Shown here: positions 28,448-37,322 of the stretch, in pieces
Position numbering within the stretch: position 1 is the stretch's first letter
Layout of the letters: every line of letters starts with the position of its first letter
From: Pelomonas aquatica
GTDB taxonomy: Bacteria > Pseudomonadota > Gammaproteobacteria > Burkholderiales > Burkholderiaceae_C
DNA: 59,695 nt
NCBI RefSeq assembly: GCF_026712205.1
Contig: NZ_JAPPUW010000027.1
Coordinates: forward strand, 1-59,695
Direction: 5' to 3'
Made by a program: the position numbers and the translations under genes
Notes under the pieces: generated by a model
What the model was told of the DNA's origin: nothing
Database searches by the model: none
Seen by the model: the letters and a program-made list of their open reading frames with translations, nothing else

Positions 28448-29773
28448 ATGAAGTCCAAGCAATTCCTCCTTCGCCGCGTTGCCGGGCATCAACGCGGCGT
28501 CACGCTGATCGAAGCCCTGGTCGCGCTGCTGGTGATGTCCTTCGGCATGGTGGCCCTGGTGGGCCTGTTGGCCAATCTGCGCCGTGGTGGCGACGTCGCC
28601 AGGCAGCGCGGCGACGCCATGCGGATCGCCCAGGCGGAGCTGGCGAACCTGCGGTCGTTCGCCTTGCTCCGGAGGCCGGCCGGCAACACGACGACGCAGG
28701 ACTACGACAACAGCATCGTGACCCAGGACCCGCAGAACGTCCCGGGCACGAGCCTGAACGCCATCTACACGCTCACGCGCATCGTGACGCCCCTCGTCAA
28801 TGGCTCCGCCGAACCGCGCGCGCGCACCATGTCGGTCCTGGTCACCTGGCAGGACCGCGCCAACCAGCAGGGCAGCATCAAGCTGGAGAGCATCGTGTCA
28901 CGGACCGACCCCGCCTTCTCGGGCGCCACCGGCATCACGCCGCCGACCAGCGGCATCCGGACGCCGAGCGGGCGCAATCCAGCCATTCCCGCTGATGCCA
29001 AGGATCTGGAAAACGAACATGGGCAGCGCAGCACCTTCCGGCCAGGCGGCGGAGGCCAGACGGTGTGGGTGTTCAACAACCTGACCGGCGTCATCACCAG
29101 CACCTGCACGATCGACGCCACCGTGTCGCTGCGGTACGCGAGCGACCTGGTGAACTGCAGCAGCACGACGGCCTATCTCGTCAGCGGCAGCATCCGCTTC
29201 TCCAGCACCAACCCGGCCAATCCGACCGCACCCGAGGCGCCTGCGCTGCCGCTGGTGTCGGCCACGGTCACCCTGATACCCAGCCAGTTCTCGGACCCCA
29301 ACAACAGGACGCGGCTGGCGCCCAATGCCGGCTACACGGGAACCCCGCAATGCTTCAGCGATGCGCCTTCCAGCCCCGTTGCCACACGCAGCTTCGTCAA
29401 CTACAACTGCATCGTCTATCCCAACACCCAGACCACGCCCAACTGGTGGGGGGTGGTGTCGCTCACCGGCTTGAGCGTCGGAACCGACTCGGCCCAGTTC
29501 CGCGTCTGCCGCTACAGCGCCGACTACAACGGCAACGGCTACACCTTCCTGGCCAACACGGCGAATGGCTACGACTATCTTGCCGACGGCAAGCCCAGCA
29601 AATTCCTGATCGACAACGAAGAGCACCCCGACCTCTATCGGGGCGTGGCCCGTCCGCTCGCCCGTCAGAACTTCCTCGTCGTCCGCGGCGACGTGGCCTG
29701 CCCGACCGCGCCGGCCCCGGCCCCCGCATCCGGCATCTTCATCGACTACAGCACCGTGCAGTTGCAGCCCTAG
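28448..29773 (+). CDS. pilV: PilV-like minor pilin with a long C-terminal domain
   Basis: 441 residues. Leader cleaved after Gly17 (G-VTLIE), helix ALVALLVMSFGMVALVGLLA, then RQRGDAMRIAQAELANLRSF, the PilV signature. Usual PilV proteins are 130-200 residues. The extra part from about residue 150 on is rich in Thr, Asn, Tyr and Cys and ends in Ala/Pro-rich PTAPAPAPASG, suggesting an exposed adhesive or signalling domain. Last gene of the pilin operon; pilY1, normally next to these genes, is missing. Confidence 0.8.
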   Translation: MKSKQFLLRRVAGHQRGVTLIEALVALLVMSFGMVALVGLLANLRRGGDVARQRGDAMRIAQAELANLRSFALLRRPAGNTTTQDYDNSIVTQDPQNVPGTSLNAIYTLTRIVTPLVNGSAEPRARTMSVLVTWQDRANQQGSIKLESIVSRTDPAFSGATGITPPTSGIRTPSGRNPAIPADAKDLENEHGQRSTFRPGGGGQTVWVFNNLTGVITSTCTIDATVSLRYASDLVNCSSTTAYLVSGSIRFSSTNPANPTAPEAPALPLVSATVTLIPSQFSDPNNRTRLAPNAGYTGTPQCFSDAPSSPVATRSFVNYNCIVYPNTQTTPNWWGVVSLTGLSVGTDSAQFRVCRYSADYNGNGYTFLANTANGYDYLADGKPSKFLIDNEEHPDLYRGVARPLARQNFLVVRGDVACPTAPAPAPASGIFIDYSTVQLQP

Positions 29774-29799
29774 CCTTGCGCCCTGGCTAGACTGGGCGG

Positions 29800-30831
29800 A
29801 TGCCCGTCCTCGACATCCCCGCCGCTCTGCGCCAGGCCCTCGCGCTGGCCGAGCAGGCCATCGGCCTCACCGACCCCAACCCCCGCGTCGGCTGCGTCAT
29901 CCTTTCGGCCAGCGGCCAGGTCCTCAGCTCCGGCCACACCCAGCCCGCCGGCCAGGCCCATGCCGAGGTCATGGCGCTGCATGATGCGGCCGCGCACGGC
30001 CATGATGTGCACGGCGCAACCGCTGTCGTCACGCTGGAGCCCTGCTCCCACCACGGCCGCACGCCGCCCTGCTGCGATGCGCTGATCGCCGCCGGCGTCG
30101 CCCGCGTCGTCGTCGCCGTCGAGGATCCGAACCCGCTGGTTTCCGGCCAGGGCATCGCACGCCTGCGTGCCGCCGGCATCGCCGTCGAGCTGGCCGACGC
30201 CGCAAGCGCCGACGCGGCACGCGAACTCAACACCGGCTTCTTCTCGCGCATGCAACGCGGCCGGCCCTTTGTGCGGCTGAAGTCGGCCATCTCGCTGGAC
30301 GGCCGCACCGCGCTGCCCGACGGCCGCAGCCAGTGGATCACCGGCGAGGCCGCCCGCGCGGACGGCCATGCCTGGCGCAAGCGCGCCGGCGCCGTGCTGA
30401 CCGGCATCGGCACCGTGCTGGCCGACGACCCGCGCATGGACGTGCGCCTCGTGCCGACGGCCAGCCAGCCCTTGCGCATCGTGCTCGACCCGCAGGGCCG
30501 CATGCCGGCAGGGGCCCGCATCCTGCAGCCACCGGGCGCGGTCCGCGTCATCGGCCCCGGCCGCGCCGACCTGCCCGCGCTGCTGGCCGAGCTGGGCGCG
30601 CAGGGCATCAACGAACTGCATGTCGAGGCCGGCCCGACGCTGTCCGGCGCCTTCCTCGACGCCGGCCTCGTCGACGAACTGCTGGTCTACCAGGCGCCGC
30701 TGCTGATCGGCGCAGGCCGGCCGCTGGCCACGCTCGGCGCCCTGGCCGGGCTGGACCAGGCCAGACGCTGGCACCTCGTCGAAGCCACGCCCGTCGGCGC
30801 GGATCTGCGCCTTCGCCTGCGCCCAACCTAG
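29800..30831 (+). CDS. ribD: Riboflavin biosynthesis bifunctional deaminase/reductase RibD
   Basis: Deaminates and then reduces the pyrimidine intermediate of riboflavin synthesis. 343 residues. The N-terminal deaminase has [16 protein letters not shown] (zinc His and catalytic Glu) and [15 protein letters not shown] (zinc Cys). The C-terminal reductase has [33 protein letters not shown] and [14 protein letters not shown]. The TAG stop at 29-31 of 30829-30831 overlaps the first bases of a 32-bp inverted-repeat arm. ribB, ribH and nusB follow. Confidence 0.96.
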   Translation: MPVLDIPAALRQALALAEQAIGLTDPNPRVGCVILSASGQVLSSGHTQPAGQAHAEVMALHDAAAHGHDVHGATAVVTLEPCSHHGRTPPCCDALIAAGVARVVVAVEDPNPLVSGQGIARLRAAGIAVELADAASADAARELNTGFFSRMQRGRPFVRLKSAISLDGRTALPDGRSQWITGEAARADGHAWRKRAGAVLTGIGTVLADDPRMDVRLVPTASQPLRIVLDPQGRMPAGARILQPPGAVRVIGPGRADLPALLAELGAQGINELHVEAGPTLSGAFLDAGLVDELLVYQAPLLIGAGRPLATLGALAGLDQARRWHLVEATPVGADLRLRLRPT

Positions 30832-31097
30832 GAGGCTGTCGGGCTTGGGGCCGGGTGCGCGCCGAGGCGAGTTGCGGGGCAAGGCTAGGCGCCGGCGAGG
30901 CGTTGGGTGGTGCCCAACAACGAGCCGGCAACGACGGATTGCCCCGCAAATCGTCTCGGCCCTTCGGGTTGGGCCTGCCAGGGGGCTGAGGCGTTGTTGC
31001 TCCTCCTCGCGGGCGCGAGCCCGCAGCGTCGTCGTCGCCTAGCCTCAGCCCCCTGGCAGGCCCAACGCGCACCCGGCCCCAAGCCCGACAGCCTCCT
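30830..31097. repeat. 268-bp nested palindromic element between ribD and ribB
   Basis: The outer arms, 30830-30861 and 31066-31097, are a perfect 32-bp inverted repeat. A second perfect 24-bp inverted repeat lies at 30969-30992 and 31042-31065, whose right arm abuts the outer right arm. Smaller inverted pairs (aggctaggcg/cgcctagcct; ttgcggggcaa/ttgccccgcaa) fill the interior. No ORF of note. It looks like a non-autonomous mobile or REPIN-like element, and would fold into a large cruciform or RNA hairpin within the rib transcript. No FMN riboswitch is visible here. Confidence 0.8.
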
Positions 31098-31121
31098 GGT
31101 CGCCACCTACAATCACAGGCT

Positions 31122-32219
31122 ATGCCCATCTCCCCCATCCCCGAGCTGGTCGCCGAGCTGGCCGCTGGCCGCATGGTCATCCTCGTTGACGAGGAAGACC
31201 GCGAGAACGAAGGCGATCTGGTCCTCGCGGCCGACCTCGTCACGCCCGCGGCCATCAACTTCATGGCCAAGCACGGCCGCGGACTGATCTGCCTGACCCT
31301 GCCGCGCGAACACTGCGAGCGCCTGCAGCTGCCGCCGATGACGCGGCGCAACGGCGCCCAGCATGGCACGGCCTTCACCGTGTCCATCGAGGCCGCCACC
31401 GGCGTCACGACCGGCATCTCGGCCGCCGACCGCGCCCGCACCGTGCAGGCCGCCGTCGCCGCCGACGCCAAGGCCAGCGACCTCGTCCAGCCCGGCCACA
31501 TCTTCCCGCTGCAAGCCCAGGACGGCGGCGTGCTGATGCGCGCCGGCCATACCGAGGCCGGCTGCGACCTGGCCCGCATGGCCGGCCTGTCGGCCACGTC
31601 GGTCATCTGCGAGATCATGAAGGACGACGGCACGATGGCCCGGCTGCCGGACCTCGAAGTCTTCGCCGCCGAGCATGGCCTGAAGATCGGCACCATCGCC
31701 GACCTCATCGAATACCGCAGCCGCCACGAGAGCCTCATCACGCGCGTCGCCCAGCGCCGCCTGAACACGGCCCAGGGCGAGTTCGACTGCCAGGTCTTCA
31801 CCGACCGCACCGGTGCCACCCATCTCGCGCTCAGCCACGGCGCCTGGAGCGCGGCCGACGAGGTCCTCGTGCGCGTGCACGAGCCGCTGTCCGTCATGGA
31901 CCTGCTCGAAGCCGGCTCCTGCGGCCATTCCTGGGGCCTGCCCGCCGCGCTCGCCGCGCTCGCCGCCAGCCCGGCCGGCGTCGCCGTGCTGCTGAACTGC
32001 GGCGAAGACGCGGCCGGCGTGCTGGCCCGTGCCCAGTCCGAAAAGGCCACGCCGGCCCCGCGCGGCGCAATGGACCTGCGCACCTACGGCGTCGGCGCCC
32101 AGATCCTGAAGGCCCTGGGCGTGCACCGCATGAAGCTGCTCGGCAGCCCGCGCCGCATGCCCAGCATGACCGGCTACGGCCTCGAAGTGACCGGCTTCGT
32201 CGCCCCCCCCAACTGCTGA
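31122..32219 (+). CDS. ribB: 3,4-Dihydroxy-2-butanone 4-phosphate synthase with degenerate GTP cyclohydrolase II domain (RibBX type)
   Basis: 365 residues. The N-terminal half (about 1-205) is an intact Rib[57 protein letters not shown]. It makes DHBP from ribulose 5-phosphate. The C-terminal half aligns in position with RibA but lacks the three zinc cysteines and the GYxIYLRQEGRGIGL active-site motif; the region reads [17 protein letters not shown] instead of the VHSECLTGD type. So cyclohydrolase activity is not expected, and a separate ribA must exist elsewhere. The C-terminal domain may be structural or regulatory. Confidence 0.92.
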   Translation: MPISPIPELVAELAAGRMVILVDEEDRENEGDLVLAADLVTPAAINFMAKHGRGLICLTLPREHCERLQLPPMTRRNGAQHGTAFTVSIEAATGVTTGISAADRARTVQAAVAADAKASDLVQPGHIFPLQAQDGGVLMRAGHTEAGCDLARMAGLSATSVICEIMKDDGTMARLPDLEVFAAEHGLKIGTIADLIEYRSRHESLITRVAQRRLNTAQGEFDCQVFTDRTGATHLALSHGAWSAADEVLVRVHEPLSVMDLLEAGSCGHSWGLPAALAALAASPAGVAVLLNCGEDAAGVLARAQSEKATPAPRGAMDLRTYGVGAQILKALGVHRMKLLGSPRRMPSMTGYGLEVTGFVAPPNC

Positions 32220-32235
32220 CCCGGAGAGACCCGCG

Positions 32236-32709
32236 ATGCAAGACTCCGACCAAGGCCGGCCCGGCTTCGAGGGCGCCCTCGACGGCAGCGAGCTGACGAT
32301 CGCCATCGTGCAGGCCCGCTTCAACGATTCCATCACGTCGGCCCTGGCCAGCGCCTGCCTGGCCGAGCTGTCGCGCCTGGGCGTGCCGACCGAGGCCATC
32401 CGCCACGTCACCGTGCCCGGCGCGCTCGAGGTGCCGCTGGCCCTGCAGGCGCTGGCCGAGAGCAACGACTGCGACGCGCTGATCGCGCTCGGCTGCATCA
32501 TCCGCGGCGAGACCTATCACTTCGAACTGGTCGCCAACGAGAGCGGCGCCGCCGTGACGCGCGTCGGCCTGGACCACGGCATTCCGATCGCCAACGCGAT
32601 CCTGACCGTCGAGAACGAGGCCCAGGCCTGGGCCCGCGCCGAGCCCAAGGGCCGCGACGCCGCCCGCGTCGCCGTCGAGATGGCCAACCTGCTGAAAGAG
32701 ATCGAGTGA
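32236..32709 (+). CDS. ribH: 6,7-Dimethyl-8-ribityllumazine synthase
   Basis: Condenses DHBP with the ribitylamino-uracil to give lumazine. 157 residues. Seen: [49 protein letters not shown] and [17 protein letters not shown], the complete family pattern including the catalytic His after GET-Y. It follows ribB by 16 bp and overlaps nusB by 4 bp; ribB-ribH-nusB is a common operon order. Confidence 0.97.
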   Translation: MQDSDQGRPGFEGALDGSELTIAIVQARFNDSITSALASACLAELSRLGVPTEAIRHVTVPGALEVPLALQALAESNDCDALIALGCIIRGETYHFELVANESGAAVTRVGLDHGIPIANAILTVENEAQAWARAEPKGRDAARVAVEMANLLKEIE

Positions 32710-33203
32710 ACGCACCGCAGAAGACCGCACCCAAGACGGCCGCCAAAACCGCCGGCAAGCCCGCCACCAAGCGCGCACCGGCCAAGTCGGCCCGCCGCCG
32801 CTCGCGCGAGGCCGCGCTGCAGGGCCTCTACCAATGGCTGCTGACCGGCGAGGACATCGGCGCCATCGAGGCGCTGGGCCGCGAGCAGGACGGCTATGCC
32901 AAGCTCGACGTGAAGCACTACGACGCCCTGCTCGGCGGCTGCGTGCAGGAGGCCGCCGACCTCGACGCCATCCTCGCCCGCCACGTCGACCGCAAGACCA
33001 CCGAGCTGTCGCCCATCGAGCACGCCATCCTGATGATCGGCGCCTACGAGCTCAAGCACTGCCTCGACATTCCCTACAAGGTCGCCATCAACGAGGCCGT
33101 CGAGCTGGCCAAGTCCTTCGGCGGCACCGACGGCCACAAATACGTCAACGGCGTGCTGGACCGCGCGGCCGGCGACCTGCGCCCGGTCGAGGTGCAGCGC
33201 TGA
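32706..33203 (+). CDS. nusB: Transcription antitermination factor NusB
   Basis: 165 residues from GTG at 32706, overlapping the ribH stop (GTGA). The first 25 residues are Lys/Ala/Thr-rich (basic, probably flexible) and longer than in most NusB proteins. The all-helical core follows with [37 protein letters not shown] and [19 protein letters not shown]. It acts with NusE in rRNA antitermination. Confidence 0.96.
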   Translation: MNAPQKTAPKTAAKTAGKPATKRAPAKSARRRSREAALQGLYQWLLTGEDIGAIEALGREQDGYAKLDVKHYDALLGGCVQEAADLDAILARHVDRKTTELSPIEHAILMIGAYELKHCLDIPYKVAINEAVELAKSFGGTDGHKYVNGVLDRAAGDLRPVEVQR

Positions 33204-33207
33204 CCCG

Positions 33208-34386
33208 ATGAAGCTCGCCGCGCGGCTCGACCGCATCGAGCCCTTCTATGTGATGGAGCTGGCCAAGGCCGCGGCCCAGGTCGCGGCCGGCCCCTTGTGC
33301 GACCCGGCCCGAGGTGGCCGGCGCATGATCCGCCTCAACATCGGCGAACCCGATTTCGGCGCCGCGCCCGCAGTGCGCGATGCCGCCGCCCGCGTCGCCC
33401 AGGGCCCCACGCCCTACACCGATGCCCTCGGCCTGCCGGCGCTGCGCGAAGCCATTGCGCGCTGGTACGGCCAGCGCTTCGGCCTCGCCATCGCGCCGGA
33501 GCGCATCGCCGTCACGGCCGGCGCGTCGGCAGCGCTGCAGCTCGCCTGCCTCGCCCTCTTCGAGCGCGGCGACGAGGTGCTGATGCCCGACCCCTGCTAC
33601 CCCTGCAACCGCCACTTCGTGACGGCCGCCGACGCGACGCCGCGCCTGCTGCCCACCAGCGCCGCCGGCCGCTTCCAGCTCGACGCGACGCAGGTGCGCG
33701 AAGCCTGGACGCCGGCCACGCGCGGCGTGCTGCTGGCCTCGCCGAGCAACCCGACCGGCACCTCCATCGCGCCCGAGGTGCTGGCCGACATGGCCGGCTT
33801 CGTGCGCGGGCGCGGCGGCGTGACCGTCGTCGACGAGATCTACCTGCCGCTGAGCTACGAGGAACATTTCGGCCACACGGCCTTGGCGCTCGGCGAGGAC
33901 ATCGTCAGCGTCAACAGCTTCTCCAAATACTTCGGCATGACGGGCTGGCGGCTGGGCTGGCTGGTGCTGCCCCCTGCCCTCGTGCCGGCCATCGAGCGCC
34001 TGGCTCAGAACTTCTACATCTGCGCGTCCACGCTGGCGCAGAAGGCGGCCCTGGCCTGCTTCGAGCCGGAGTCCATCGCCGAGTTCGAACGCCGCCGCGC
34101 TGTGCTGAAGCAGCGCCGCGACTTCGTCGTGCCGGCGCTGAACGAGCTGGGCCTGACCGTGCCCGTCGCACCCGACGGCGCCTTCTATGCGTGGATGGAC
34201 GTGAGCCGATTCCACGCCGACAGCTGGGCCTTCGCCCACGAGCTGCTGCAGAGCGCCCAGGTCGCGCTGACGCCCGGCCGCGATTTCGGCCTCGCCGACC
34301 CGCAGCGCTGGATGCGCCTGTCCTTCGCGTCGTCGATGGACGACCTGCAGGAGGCCATTGCCCGCCTGCGCGGGGTGCTGGCATGA
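33208..34386 (+). CDS. PLP-dependent aminotransferase, class I/II
   Basis: 392 residues of fold-type I aminotransferase. Seen: LNIGEPDFG, PYTDALGLPALREAIARWY, LASPSNPTGT, VVDEIYLPLSY and SVNSFSKYFGMTGWRLGW, with the PLP-binding Lys in SFSKYFG. The substrate cannot be named; related proteins include aspartate- and alanine-type enzymes. It follows nusB by 4 bp and overlaps ybgC by 4 bp, so it belongs to the same transcription unit as nusB and the tol genes. Confidence 0.93.
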   Translation: MKLAARLDRIEPFYVMELAKAAAQVAAGPLCDPARGGRRMIRLNIGEPDFGAAPAVRDAAARVAQGPTPYTDALGLPALREAIARWYGQRFGLAIAPERIAVTAGASAALQLACLALFERGDEVLMPDPCYPCNRHFVTAADATPRLLPTSAAGRFQLDATQVREAWTPATRGVLLASPSNPTGTSIAPEVLADMAGFVRGRGGVTVVDEIYLPLSYEEHFGHTALALGEDIVSVNSFSKYFGMTGWRLGWLVLPPALVPAIERLAQNFYICASTLAQKAALACFEPESIAEFERRRAVLKQRRDFVVPALNELGLTVPVAPDGAFYAWMDVSRFHADSWAFAHELLQSAQVALTPGRDFGLADPQRWMRLSFASSMDDLQEAIARLRGVLA

Positions 34387-34856
34387 ACATGGTGCCCCCA
34401 CGTTCGCTTCGCTCTCTGCCCCCCGAGGGGGCTCCGGCGCCTTCGGGCGGCCGTGCGGCGCCGGGCTTCGAATTCCCCGTCCGCGTCTACTGGGAAGACA
34501 CCGACGCCGGCGGCATCGTGTTCTATGCCAACTACCTGAAGTTCTTCGAGCGCGCCCGCACCGAGTGGCTGCGCGCGGCCGGCGTCGAGCAGCACGCCCT
34601 GCGCGAGGACACCGGCCTGATGTTCGTCGTCGCTGCCACCAGCCTGCGCTACGTCGCGCCGGCGCGCCTGGACGACCTGCTGACCATCACCGTCGACCCC
34701 GAGCCCGCGGGCCGCGCCAGCCTCGTCGTGCGCCAGCGCGCGCTGCGCGGCAGCACGCTGCTCGCCGAGGGCGAGATCCGCATCGGCTGCGTGCGCGCCG
34801 GCGACCTGAAACCCCAACGCCTGCCCGACACGGTCGTCGCGGCGATCACCTTATGA
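34383..34856 (+). CDS. ybgC: YbgC-type acyl-CoA thioesterase, N-terminus encoded by a dispersed repeat
   Basis: Hotdog-fold thioesterase linked to the Tol-Pal system. 157 residues. The core begins at about residue 30 with FPVRVYWEDTDAGGIVFYANY (catalytic Asp trimmed region), KFFERARTEWLRAAGV and the GEIRIGCVRA end. The first 28 residues come from a GC-rich hairpin repeat (34391-34460) and are unlike other YbgC proteins. ATG at 34383 overlaps the aminotransferase stop (ATGA); no ATG or GTG nearer to the core is in frame, so the repeat seems to be translated. tolQ overlaps the end. Confidence 0.88.
   Translation: MNMVPPRSLRSLPPEGAPAPSGGRAAPGFEFPVRVYWEDTDAGGIVFYANYLKFFERARTEWLRAAGVEQHALREDTGLMFVVAATSLRYVAPARLDDLLTITVDPEPAGRASLVVRQRALRGSTLLAEGEIRIGCVRAGDLKPQRLPDTVVAAITL
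34391..34460 (+). repeat. Burkholderiales-type GC-rich hairpin repeat inside ybgC
   Basis: The stretch starts gtgcccccacgttcgcttcg and contains a perfect GCCCCC/GGGGGC stem (34418-34423 with 34427-34432). Such repeats are usually intergenic in Comamonadaceae and relatives. A related copy with the same layout (ccacgctcgc...gctcactgccccc) lies at 47990-48088 in the pilus locus. Here it has become coding sequence in frame. Confidence 0.6.
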
Positions 34857-35527
34857 ACCAAGACCTCTCCATCGTCTCCCTGATCCTGCACGCCAGCTTC
34901 GCGGTGCAGCTCGTCATCGCCGGCCTGCTGCTGGTGTCGCTCGCGAGCTGGAGCGTCATCTTCGGCAAGCTGATCGGCCTGGGCCAGATCAAGCGCCGCA
35001 ACGACGCCTTCGAGGCCGAGTTCTGGAGCGGCAAGAACCTCAACGACCTCTACCAGTCGGTCGGCAACCGCAGCGACGGCGCGCCGCTGGAGCGCATCTT
35101 CGCCTCCGGCATGCGCGAGTTCCTGAAGCTGCGCGAGAAGCGCGTGTCCGACACCGGCGCCCTGCTCGACGCGGCCCGCCGCGCGATGCGCGCCAGCTTC
35201 CAGCGCGAGCTGGACGCGATGGAGAGCAATCTGTCCTTCCTCGCGTCGGTCGGCTCGGTGTCGCCCTATGTCGGCCTGTTCGGCACGATCTGGGGGATCA
35301 TGCACGCCTTCGTCGGCCTGTCCAACCTGACCCAGGTCACGCTGGCCACGGTCGCGCCCGGCATCGCCGAGGCCCTGGTCGCCACGGCCATCGGCCTGTT
35401 CGCGGCCATACCCGCCGTGCTGGCCTACAACCGCTTCGCGCGCCAGATCGACCGCAGCGCCATCACGCTGGAGACCTTCATCGAGGAGTTCTCCAACATC
35501 CTGCAACGCAACGCCACCCAACACTGA
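34853..35527 (+). CDS. tolQ: Tol-Pal system proton channel subunit TolQ
   Basis: Inner-membrane MotA/TolQ/ExbB protein using proton flow to energise TolA during outer-membrane constriction. 224 residues, three membrane helices (about 15-37, 130-150, 165-190). Seen: SYVGLFGTIWGIMHAF-type loop (VSPYVGLFGTIWGIM) and ATAIGLFAAIPAVLAYN. Starts inside the ybgC stop (ATGA). Confidence 0.96.
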   Translation: MNQDLSIVSLILHASFAVQLVIAGLLLVSLASWSVIFGKLIGLGQIKRRNDAFEAEFWSGKNLNDLYQSVGNRSDGAPLERIFASGMREFLKLREKRVSDTGALLDAARRAMRASFQRELDAMESNLSFLASVGSVSPYVGLFGTIWGIMHAFVGLSNLTQVTLATVAPGIAEALVATAIGLFAAIPAVLAYNRFARQIDRSAITLETFIEEFSNILQRNATQH

Positions 35528-35961
35528 TGGCCGCCGTTTCGAGCCGGAGCGGCCGCCGACGCCGCACGATGAACGAGATCAACATGGTCCCCTTCATCGA
35601 CGTGATGCTGGTGCTGCTCATCATCTTCATGGTCAGCGCGCCGCTGATCACGACCGGCCTCGTCGACCTGCCCAGCGTGGGCAAGAGCCGCCAGCAGCCC
35701 GAGCACGTCATCCAGGTCATCGTCGGCACCGACGAGAAGCTCAGGATCAAGCTCGACCAGCTCGAACCCGAGTCCATCCCGGTGAACCGCCTGGCCGAGC
35801 GCGTGAAGAAGGCCCAGGGCGGCGACGCGACCAACCCCGTCGTCATCTCGGCCGACAAGGCCGTCAAGTACGAGGCCGTCGTGCAGGTCATGGACACGCT
35901 GCAGCGCGCCGGCGTGCAGCGCGTGGGCCTGGCCGTGAAGAGCGGCGCGTCGACCCACTGA
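35527..35961 (+). CDS. tolR: Tol-Pal system protein TolR
   Basis: ExbD/TolR family, 144 residues. One membrane helix near residues 21-42 with the key Asp in NMVPFIDVMLVLLIIFMV. The periplasmic domain ends DTLQRAGVQRVGLAVK. Start overlaps the tolQ stop (TGATG). With TolQ it forms the proton-driven motor. Confidence 0.96.
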   Translation: MAAVSSRSGRRRRTMNEINMVPFIDVMLVLLIIFMVSAPLITTGLVDLPSVGKSRQQPEHVIQVIVGTDEKLRIKLDQLEPESIPVNRLAERVKKAQGGDATNPVVISADKAVKYEAVVQVMDTLQRAGVQRVGLAVKSGASTH

Positions 35962-36827
35962 TGAGCACCGCGACCCTGCGCCCCCCCGAGGCGGCCGGCA
36001 TAGGCCGCGGCCTCGCGCTGGCGCTGCTGGCCCACGGCCTGCTGATCCTCGCGCTGAGCTGGGGCCTGCACTGGCACAGCGACAACTCGCCGGCCTTCGA
36101 GGCCGAGCTGTGGTCATCCGTGCCCCAGGTGGCCGCGCCCAGGGAACAACTGCCGCCCGAGCCCGAGCCCGAGGCGCCCAGGCCCGACACCAAGGCCCGG
36201 CAGCGCGCCGCCGAAGAAGCAGCCCAGGAACAGCGCGAGGCGGAGATCGCCATCGCGAAGGCGAAGAAGCTCAAGGAAGACAAGGCCCGCGAGGACGCCG
36301 CCCGGCTGGAGCGCGAGAAGGAAGCCCAGGACAGGCTTGCCAAGGAAAAAGCAGCCAAGGAAGAGCAGGACCGCAAGAAAGAGAAAGCCGACAAGGCCGC
36401 GAAGGACGCCAAGGAGGCGAAAGAGGCCAAGGAGGCCGACGCCCGCCGCGAGGCCTTGCGCCAGCAGCAGCTGCGCCGCATCCAGGGCCTGGCCGGCGCG
36501 ACCGGCGCTCAGGCCTCCACGGGAACCGCCCTGCAGAACGCCGCACCGTCGGCGAGCTGGATCGGCCTGATAAGGCAGCGCATCAGCCAAAACACGACCT
36601 TCGACGCCGAGGGAACTGCCAATCCCGAGGTGGAGATTCGCGTTTTCGTGACTCCGGACGGTCAAATCCTGGGCATGAAGGTCATCAGGCCGAGCCCCGA
36701 TCCCAAATGGGACGAAGCGGCCTTGCGTGGGATCGAGAAGACCCGCGTCATCCCGCGTGACGGCTCCAAGAGCCTGCCTGCATATCTGGACCTGCCCATG
36801 CGGCCGCAGGATCTGCGCCCACGCTGA
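35961..36827 (+). CDS. tolA: Cell envelope protein TolA
   Basis: 288 residues. A single membrane helix (about 17-37) is followed by a Lys/Glu/Ala-rich coiled rod (about residues 70-170) and a C-terminal TonB-like domain (ISQNTTFDAEGTANPEVEIR, VTPDGQILGMKVIRPSPDPKW). It links the TolQR motor to outer-membrane partners. tolB and pal, which usually follow, are absent: the next gene is convergent and its stop begins one base after this stop. Confidence 0.94.
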   Translation: MSTATLRPPEAAGIGRGLALALLAHGLLILALSWGLHWHSDNSPAFEAELWSSVPQVAAPREQLPPEPEPEAPRPDTKARQRAAEEAAQEQREAEIAIAKAKKLKEDKAREDAARLEREKEAQDRLAKEKAAKEEQDRKKEKADKAAKDAKEAKEAKEADARREALRQQQLRRIQGLAGATGAQASTGTALQNAAPSASWIGLIRQRISQNTTFDAEGTANPEVEIRVFVTPDGQILGMKVIRPSPDPKWDEAALRGIEKTRVIPRDGSKSLPAYLDLPMRPQDLRPR

Positions 36828-37322
36828 TCAACGGGGTCGTCGCGCCAACCAGGCATCGGCCGACCAGCGGCCCGCACCGAACAGCGCGATGCCCAAGGCC
36901 AGCACGCCCCAGAGGATGTGCTGCATCTCGCCGGCCACCGACAAGTCCTCGGCCGGCAGTGACAGCGCGGCCATCAGGTTGACGACGAACAGGCCGGCGC
37001 CGGCGAAGCGCCCGGCCAGGCCGAGCACCAGCAGCACGGGGATGGCCAGTTCGCCCGCCGCGCCCAGATAGGCCGCGAGCGTCGGCGGCAGCAGCGGCAC
37101 CTGGTAGTAGTCGTTGAAGAGCGCCAACGTGGCCGACCAGTCGTGCAGCTTGCTCAGGCCCGACGTGAAGAAGACGCGGGCCACGTAGAGCCGCGCCGCC
37201 AGCAGCGCGAGCGACTGCAGATGGCCGACGACGCTGCCCAGCGCCGCCGGCAGCCGGGTCGGCGCCAGGCCGGGGTCGGTGAAGGCGCGCAGCGCGCTGG
37301 AGATCAGAGCTTTCATGGTCAT
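36828..37322 (-). CDS. DoxX-family membrane protein of the bufferin-type operon
   Basis: 164 residues from ATG at 37322, overlapping the upstream gene's stop (ATGA); a second ATG two codons later is possible. Four membrane helices with the DoxX pattern ARLYVARVFFTSGLSKLHD and AYLGAAGELAIPVLLVLGL. DoxX proteins often close DUF2282-DUF692-DUF2063 operons (as in gold-induced or Hvf/Gig clusters). Role unknown; possibly redox or export support. Confidence 0.88.
   Translation of the reverse strand: MTMKALISSALRAFTDPGLAPTRLPAALGSVVGHLQSLALLAARLYVARVFFTSGLSKLHDWSATLALFNDYYQVPLLPPTLAAYLGAAGELAIPVLLVLGLAGRFAGAGLFVVNLMAALSLPAEDLSVAGEMQHILWGVLALGIALFGAGRWSADAWLARRPR

Noticed and set aside
30832-31121. 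Possible FMN riboswitch before ribB
   Set aside because: None of the conserved RFN-element blocks is present; the region is fully explained by nested inverted repeats.
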